DNA from: a virus
IMG/VR virus record: IMGVR_UViG_3300020281_000034
Coordinates: 1-53,521 of that record
DNA: 53,521 nucleotides
Reading direction: 5' to 3' (one strand)
Shown: positions 48,039 through 53,521 of the stretch, piece after piece
How positions within the stretch are numbered: position 1 is the stretch's first letter
Layout: each line of letters begins with the position of its first letter
The notes under the pieces: generated by a model
The model's database searches: none
What the model was told of the DNA's origin: nothing
What the model saw: the letters and a program-made list of their open reading frames with translations, nothing else
Translations under genes and position numbers: made by a program

Positions 48039-48066
48039 TTATTATTTTCCTTTGACATAAAATGAA

Positions 48067-50946
48067 TTATCCATTATAACTAAACGGCCAGTATCTAGTA
48101 TTACGAATATTACCATTTATTGTTATAGGTAAACTATTAGGGCCTGCATCAGAATCTATAGTTTGATAACCAGTTGTTGTTGAAACTGTACCAGAAGTAG
48201 ACATGGTATGTGGTGTATCACTTGCATCAGTAATACTACCACTACTATTTTGACCAATTAAAAGAACTGTTTCAGATGCAGTTGGGTCTGTTCTATTCGT
48301 ATTATTTGGATAAGTTCCACCAGTTGTAGTTAGAGGGCCAGTGGGTGGTGAGAAAGCACCAGTATAAACTGCTTTACCTTTTACAAGTCTAAAGTCTGAT
48401 ACATAACCTTGCCACTGATAACTACCACCACCACCATAATTACCAAGTCTAAAAGTATTAGTACTATGATTATATGTAGAATTACCAAGAGTACCTTTTT
48501 GTACGCCATCAAAATAAAGGTAAATATTTGTTCCACTTCTAACAAAAGCCAAATGATACCATTGGGTTGTGGATATACTTCCTATATCATTAGTAAGATA
48601 CCAATCAATATATTGACCACCATCATTAGCATAGATATGTCCACTAGTAAAGGTAATTCTTAAACCATTAGCTCCTAAATCGACAAGATATTTATTTCCA
48701 GATAAAGTAGAACTACCATATTTAAACCAAGTTTCTAGAGTAAAATCTCCTGTACCCATTGTAAAATCAGAACTTGCAGATGTAGTAACTGAACCACCAC
48801 CAAGATAAATTGCACCATTTGTAAAGATGGATGGTCTAGACCTTCGAGCAGTTAATAATACTGTATTTGAATCACTAGTGAATGGTGTTGTTGATGGAGT
48901 AAAATCAGCACTATATCTTGCACTATTAGAAATTCTAAGATTAGACATATGACCTAAAAGATCATAACCTTGACCTTGATCTGTACCAATTGTAATTTCA
49001 CCTACTCTAAATGTTGAAGGAAGATTGGTAGCAGAAGTTTGATTATTTCCTTCGACATTAACACCATCTTTATACATTCTTAGGTTAGTACCTTCTTTTA
49101 CAAAAGCAAGATGATACCAAGCGCCACGAGGTACATCATGGGCTGCATCAACTGTATAAACTTGATTTTGCCAAGGATTACCAGACGTACTAGTAAACAT
49201 ACAGTTTTTATTACTGTAAGTTCTTGTTCTACCAAATGACATTTGTACACCACTATAAAGTTGATCAGTAAAATGCACGTACATTTCTTCAACATTAGGA
49301 TCAGTTGTAGCATCACCACCACCAGCAAAATGGAACATCCAAAATTCTACTGTAAGGTCTGAAAGAGATCCCATACCTGCTACTGCATTACCACCACCAG
49401 CTGCATAGTAAATATAATCATTATTTTTATCAAAAAATAATGAACCATAACCAGCGGTAGCCCAAGGAAAAGGATTAAACGCTGAATGAGTAGCAGTACC
49501 AGATTTTGTTACTGTATGACCAGTAGGGCCTATATCGTCTACTGCATCTGGTTTTGTACAAATTAATAACTTTGTATTATTAATTGCTGTAAGAGGTGCA
49601 GTTGGAGGCGTAAAGTTAGAGGTATATACAGCAGTACCATTAACTATTCTAAAATTTGAAATCCATCCAGTAAAGTTATGGTTTGCACTATAACCATGTC
49701 TACCTATCCACAACTTATCTAGTTCATTATAATTTGTACTGTCAGACCATGTACCTTCAGATACGCCATTATAATACATAGTTGTCGTTGAAGAATTTCT
49801 AACAATAGCAAGATGAAACCATTGATTTTCTAGTTCTGGAGTTAAAATGGCACTTTCAATGCGATCAGAACCACTAACATGATATTGCAATTTTATACTA
49901 TCAGCATTACCATTAGAACCACCAGTTCCACCCAATCTAACCATAGGTGCTCTTTTATTAGAGTACGCCCCATCTAATTCTCTAAAATCAAAAAGGTGAG
50001 GTCTATATCCGACAGACATTCTATATCCTATCCTAGCAGTTGGATAATCTTGTGATGGAGCAGGCCCTTGAAGAAAAAACCAACCTTCAATCGTAAAATC
50101 ATTAGTTCCTAAAGTAAAATCAGAGTGTGATGCAACTTCTATATGAGCATCACCAGCTGAAGTAGGGCCTGCATTTAAATCCAAAGCAGTAGATCCAAAA
50201 GTTTCAAATGCTAAACTAAATGAAGATGCACTTGAATTAGCAGTATTAACACCATCAGTTACAGAAAAGGTGATTGCGAATGAACCAGCATGAGCTGCAT
50301 TTGTACTAGGCGTCACTCTAAAGAATCTATTGTTACTAAAAGTATTAGCTGCAAGTGCAGAGTATGTACCACCAGAAGTTGCACTATTTGTTACAGTTGC
50401 AGTTGAACCTAATGATCCAGTTGTAACTTGATATTTATATTGTAATGCAACACCTTCTGGATCTGATGCAACGATTTCTATAGAAACTGGAGTTCCATTT
50501 GTTGCAAAAGCATATGAAGCATTTCCAGCTGATGATATAACTGGATTTGCATTAGTTATGGTAGCTATTTTGTACCAACCAGAACCATTGTAAATCATAA
50601 GATTATTTGTTGATGTAACTAATATTGTATCTCCAGCTTCATTTCCAGTGATAGGTAAATCAGATGGATTGGTTACAGTAGTTGCTCCACCTACAGATTG
50701 CTCAGTTGTGCTACTTCCACCATCAGATGATGTTTGAAATTGAGCTTTTCCTGTACTAGCATCTCTTTTAATAATAACAACATCATTACCAGTTCCAAGT
50801 TTTATTTCTGATGCAATAACTTTTTTTCTATTATTACTGGCATCTTTTACTTCTAAATCACCAGATGCATCTGGTACTAACTTGGTAGTACCAATAACGA
50901 CATCCATATCTCCAGTACGTTCAGCTCTATTCCTTGCTTTTCCCAT
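48067..50946 (-). CDS. giant LamG-domain adhesin, tail-fibre candidate (copy 3)
   Basis: 959 residues with three LamG domains, two fewer than its neighbours. It has the shared N-terminal head (KARNRAERTGDMDVVIG) and Ig-like domain. The C-terminal end SLPITINGNIRNTRYWPF resembles the ends of the other copies ('...ATRFHPF', 'ATKFTPF'), so the terminus is conserved although domains were lost. The C-terminal conserved motif may attach to a common partner. Confidence 0.75.
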   Translation of the reverse strand: MGKARNRAERTGDMDVVIGTTKLVPDASGDLEVKDASNNRKKVIASEIKLGTGNDVVIIKRDASTGKAQFQTSSDGGSSTTEQSVGGATTVTNPSDLPITGNEAGDTILVTSTNNLMIYNGSGWYKIATITNANPVISSAGNASYAFATNGTPVSIEIVASDPEGVALQYKYQVTTGSLGSTATVTNSATSGGTYSALAANTFSNNRFFRVTPSTNAAHAGSFAITFSVTDGVNTANSSASSFSLAFETFGSTALDLNAGPTSAGDAHIEVASHSDFTLGTNDFTIEGWFFLQGPAPSQDYPTARIGYRMSVGYRPHLFDFRELDGAYSNKRAPMVRLGGTGGSNGNADSIKLQYHVSGSDRIESAILTPELENQWFHLAIVRNSSTTTMYYNGVSEGTWSDSTNYNELDKLWIGRHGYSANHNFTGWISNFRIVNGTAVYTSNFTPPTAPLTAINNTKLLICTKPDAVDDIGPTGHTVTKSGTATHSAFNPFPWATAGYGSLFFDKNNDYIYYAAGGGNAVAGMGSLSDLTVEFWMFHFAGGGDATTDPNVEEMYVHFTDQLYSGVQMSFGRTRTYSNKNCMFTSTSGNPWQNQVYTVDAAHDVPRGAWYHLAFVKEGTNLRMYKDGVNVEGNNQTSATNLPSTFRVGEITIGTDQGQGYDLLGHMSNLRISNSARYSADFTPSTTPFTSDSNTVLLTARRSRPSIFTNGAIYLGGGSVTTSASSDFTMGTGDFTLETWFKYGSSTLSGNKYLVDLGANGLRITFTSGHIYANDGGQYIDWYLTNDIGSISTTQWYHLAFVRSGTNIYLYFDGVQKGTLGNSTYNHSTNTFRLGNYGGGGSYQWQGYVSDFRLVKGKAVYTGAFSPPTGPLTTTGGTYPNNTNRTDPTASETVLLIGQNSSGSITDASDTPHTMSTSGTVSTTTGYQTIDSDAGPNSLPITINGNIRNTRYWPFSYNG

Positions 50947-50956
50947 TTAAATACCC

Positions 50957-53521
50957 CTAGTTATCTACCTTTGAACCAGCTCTCCATTGATAACAACTCC
51001 AATATCTTGCTTTCCACTTTGGGCCTGGATTTGTATCACACTGGTGTCTTGCACGAAAAGACTTTCTTGCTTCTGGATCATCTCTATTTATTCCCATGTT
51101 TGGATCACCAAAAGTAACTTTTACAACATTACCTTTATCATTCTTTACATATACACCAAACTTCTTTTTACTTCCAGATGGTAATCTGAAAGGATCATTT
51201 AATTTTACTTTGCGTCCTTGATATTCTGATTCCATAATTGCATGGTCATATAAAGATTTAGAAACGTGTTCTTTAAAAGATATTATCTTTTCTTCTTTTG
51301 GTACACAGTTAGGCACCATCTTTCCATTTTTCTTTTTCATACCCACTTGTTTATGAGTATCCCAACATGGATCTTCTTCTTGAAAATCTTCTGACTTTGA
51401 TTTCTTTTTCTTTTTGTATCCACCAGCACGAATTTGTTTCTGTAAATCTGGATCTGCTTTTCCACCAGTTAACATAGAGTTCACTCTTGCAAACGCCCAT
51501 TGTTGTTGACTTGCGCCTGGTCTATGTCCACCTTTCCATGCGGCCATTCCTCTATCATAACTCTTCTTGAGTATAGAATATGGAACACCAGTTTGTTTGG
51601 ATTTGTTGACTAGACCTTCTATCTTTTCGTCCAGTTGAAATTGTTGGAATGTTTTTACCATATCTATTTCCTCATTATTTTTTTCGTTTTCTGCTGATAA
51701 TTCTTTTGGTAATTCATTTGATTTGACAAGAGAGTTTATATAATCTTTAATAGGTTTAATACTATCAAAACCATAATTCATTGCAGCTCTTGATAGATAA
51801 AAAGAATTACTATGTTTACCTTTTCCCTTTTTTACCATACCAGTATAGTCTTTTACTATATTATTATAAGCTCTTTGATATACTTTTTTCAAACTACTTT
51901 CTTTCACATCAGAACTTATATCTAATATTGGGAGTGCTTCTTTTGCAAGTTTAACACCATGTTTATGATCTGATGGATAATGCCAACCAGCCATAACTCT
52001 ACCAACCCCACATTCATCTGCAGCCTTAATCAATTCTTTTTTATGATCTGGATATTTTTCTGCATAATATTCTGCAACTAATCTAGATTGTAAACTATGT
52101 CCACTTGGATATGCTGGAGTATTCATAGAATCAGAAGGTCTTTTCATAACATTAATATCCATATTCATTTCTTCAGACATTTGCCATGGTCTTGCTCTTT
52201 GATGTAAATTTTTATAATGTCTTGAAATCGTAGAACCAGCAACATTAATCTTATCAATCTCTTCTTGTGAATATTTTAAATTCTTACTATCCATATATTC
52301 TTTCATTGCATATGATGGATCTGCATCATGTTTCTTGACACTTTCTTCAACTTCTTTAGTTCTTCTTTCACCAAACTTTTTAAGTTTCTGCATCTCTTCT
52401 TTAGTTACAGAATCTGATGGCTTTTCAGATTTAAAGTTTTTGTAATCTGCACTTAAATACTTTTCACCATCTTTGTTTTCTTTTACCTTTGGATATTTTA
52501 TTTCTTCTTCACCAAACATCTTTTTGTATTTTTTAGTATACTTTGATGGTTTAGTATCTGCATCTGCATCGCCTGGTGCTGGTTCTCTGGAGTCACCTTT
52601 TGCAAAATGTCTTGCACGAGCTTTCTTAGTTGCAGTTGACATTTTATCACCATCAGCATCTTTTGCAAAATACTTTGCTGGTTGAGTACCTTTCATATCT
52701 TCTACATCTTTATCTTGTTTTACTCTTCTTACCTCATACAACCATCTCTTATGTGTTGTACCATCACTTTCTGCAAATACAAGATAGTTTGTTCCCCTAC
52801 GAACTACTGCACCAGATACACCACTATATTCATCTTCTACAATATCTCCAGTACAGAATATTTTGTTTTCTATATACATATCACGAATAACATCTTCTTC
52901 TGTCATATTAACTTGATGTTCGATAAAGGACTCACGAATACCCATAAACTTACGAACATCTTTAAATAAAGACATTCCATTATTAAAGTTCTTAGGTAAC
53001 CCTAATTTAAAAGTATCGTAATCATTTGCTGATGCAGCTGCTCTCATTTTTGATGCAGACATTCCAGTTACACCTTCTGCGTCTGGATCTCTTTCTCCAG
53101 CAGATACAACTTCTATATTATCAAACCCATAATAACCATGTCTACCCTCAACACCATTATATTTGTTTAATAATGTATCAAACTCTGTAACTCTATCAGA
53201 ACCAACAACCATCACAATTGCTCGGTGTCCTTTATTGTGAAGTGTTACTGCAAGTTCAAATACAGTTCTATCTCTAGTTGTTGTTATATTCCTAGAATGT
53301 TTTGAGAACATCTTTTTCATATATGCAACTTTTTTCACATAGGGTAATGGATCTTTCTTAGGGTTTTCTGAATGTGATGCAAAGATATAGTAAGGTGCGC
53401 CTGGATTGCTCTTAGCGACAGATGCAACTTTATCTAATAACTTTTGATGTCCTATAGTTGGTGGATTGAATCTACCAAAAGTAAAGACAGCAGTATCTCC
53501 TCTAGCTTCTGCAATGTCTAA
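50957..53521 (-). CDS. nucleotidyltransferase / PAP2 polyprotein, runs off the right edge
   Basis: The open frame continues to the window end, giving at least 854 residues; a GTG at 53338 is only an internal codon. The N-terminal domain starts (upstream edge) with FTFGRFNPPTIGHQKLLDKV, the HxGH-type motif of nicotinamide-nucleotide-adenylyltransferase-like enzymes, then GMSASKMRAAA. After an acidic linker comes a PAP2 acid-phosphatase domain: PSGHS near 52100 and AGWHYPSDH near 51980. Next is KTFQQFQLDE (51658-51629) with internal ATG at 51661 and GAGGA before it. The last module is SFRARHQCDTNPGPKWKARYWSC, which I associate with head proteins. Probably a head-packaged, protease-processed fusion. 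Confidence 0.75.
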   Translation of the reverse strand, partial: LDIAEARGDTAVFTFGRFNPPTIGHQKLLDKVASVAKSNPGAPYYIFASHSENPKKDPLPYVKKVAYMKKMFSKHSRNITTTRDRTVFELAVTLHNKGHRAIVMVVGSDRVTEFDTLLNKYNGVEGRHGYYGFDNIEVVSAGERDPDAEGVTGMSASKMRAAASANDYDTFKLGLPKNFNNGMSLFKDVRKFMGIRESFIEHQVNMTEEDVIRDMYIENKIFCTGDIVEDEYSGVSGAVVRRGTNYLVFAESDGTTHKRWLYEVRRVKQDKDVEDMKGTQPAKYFAKDADGDKMSTATKKARARHFAKGDSREPAPGDADADTKPSKYTKKYKKMFGEEEIKYPKVKENKDGEKYLSADYKNFKSEKPSDSVTKEEMQKLKKFGERRTKEVEESVKKHDADPSYAMKEYMDSKNLKYSQEEIDKINVAGSTISRHYKNLHQRARPWQMSEEMNMDINVMKRPSDSMNTPAYPSGHSLQSRLVAEYYAEKYPDHKKELIKAADECGVGRVMAGWHYPSDHKHGVKLAKEALPILDISSDVKESSLKKVYQRAYNNIVKDYTGMVKKGKGKHSNSFYLSRAAMNYGFDSIKPIKDYINSLVKSNELPKELSAENEKNNEEIDMVKTFQQFQLDEKIEGLVNKSKQTGVPYSILKKSYDRGMAAWKGGHRPGASQQQWAFARVNSMLTGGKADPDLQKQIRAGGYKKKKKSKSEDFQEEDPCWDTHKQVGMKKKNGKMVPNCVPKEEKIISFKEHVSKSLYDHAIMESEYQGRKVKLNDPFRLPSGSKKKFGVYVKNDKGNVVKVTFGDPNMGINRDDPEARKSFRARHQCDTNPGPKWKARYWSCYQWRAGSKVDN

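Larger units (their letters stand above)
40018..50946 (-). repeat. three-copy paralogous gene array with shared head and domain modules
   Basis: The three adhesin genes share a head and Ig domain that are nearly identical in protein (for example TSGGTYSALAANTLSNNRFF and TNANPTISSAG). They also share linker modules repeated once per LamG domain. DNA segments such as CCATCAGTTACAGAAAAGGT (about 43328 and 50255) recur. The array looks like repeated duplication with domain shuffling or gene conversion. Confidence 0.7.

Noticed and set aside
40402-52969. Several plus-strand frames opposite the LamG genes and the polyprotein gene (for example 40402-40677, 42981-43190, 52682-52969)
   Set aside because: Low-complexity shadows of AT-rich, Thr/Ser-rich genes on the minus strand; no ribosome-binding sites or recognisable protein features.
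1-53521. CRISPR arrays, insertion sequences, integrase or attachment sites
   Set aside because: I saw no regularly spaced direct repeats, transposase or recombinase motifs, nor terminal inverted repeats; the repeats found are gene-internal modules. This fits a strictly lytic T4-like phage.

Overview
This window looks like part of the genome of a marine T4-like myovirus that infects an alphaproteobacterium. The evidence is an AT-rich, tightly packed genome with ATGA overlaps; a T4 core set (gp4, gp26, gp27, gp29, gp53, gp48/54-like baseplate and tail genes, gp32, gp33, gp59, gp61, RNase H); T4-type late promoters (TATAAATA); and marine auxiliary genes (PhoH, PstS, class II ribonucleotide reductase, ThyX, ribosomal protein bS21). 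Host assignment is inference. It rests mainly on a circularly permuted, two-piece tmRNA gene of the alphaproteobacterial kind with tag ANDNFAPVDYALAA.

Layout. 1-4111: small hypothetical genes, a 5'-nucleotidase, a secreted beta-strand protein and a P-loop kinase with a capsid-targeting N-terminus. 4172-7018 (minus): baseplate genes (gp27, gp53, gp48/54-like). 7065-12053 (plus, the only rightward block): gp4, a conserved head/neck-cluster protein, a tail-tube-fold protein, gp26 with a probable -1 frameshift extension, a 40-residue Cys-rich peptide, an EF-hand membrane protein and the gp29-like tape measure. 12055-17653 (minus): gp32, ThyX, gp59, gp33, the tmRNA and a RecB-like nuclease. 17701-24576 (minus): PhoH, two peptidoglycan hydrolases, RNase H, bS21, small early genes and two stand-alone small RNAs at 21254-21577. 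24700-31253 (minus): PstS, a BMP-family nucleoside-binding protein, a DoxX-like membrane protein, class II RNR and primase. 31297-33952: a lysis cluster (overlapping spanins, two holin-like peptides) and a class 3 lipase. 33966-40000: small head/virion proteins. 40018-50946: three giant paralogous LamG-domain adhesins. 50957-end: a nucleotidyltransferase/PAP2 polyprotein that runs off the window.

Regulation that can be read directly. At least nine leftward sigma70-like promoters share TTGACA-N17-TATAAT geometry. Six carry the octamer ACGAATCA/TGATTCGT at or near the -10. Late promoters (TATAAATA) precede structural genes, and gp33, the late co-activator, is encoded here. At gp32 and the tmRNA the two promoter types are superimposed. 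At bS21 and the gene at 7511 the late element is exactly 5 nt from the ATG, predicting leaderless messages.

The unusual theme is control of translation. A phage tmRNA, a phage bS21, predicted leaderless late mRNAs, a programmed frameshift, and a small RNA whose pyrimidine loop is complementary to the AGAGAG-type ribosome-binding leaders of phage genes all occur in one window. The individual calls are supported by sequence; their working together is inference.
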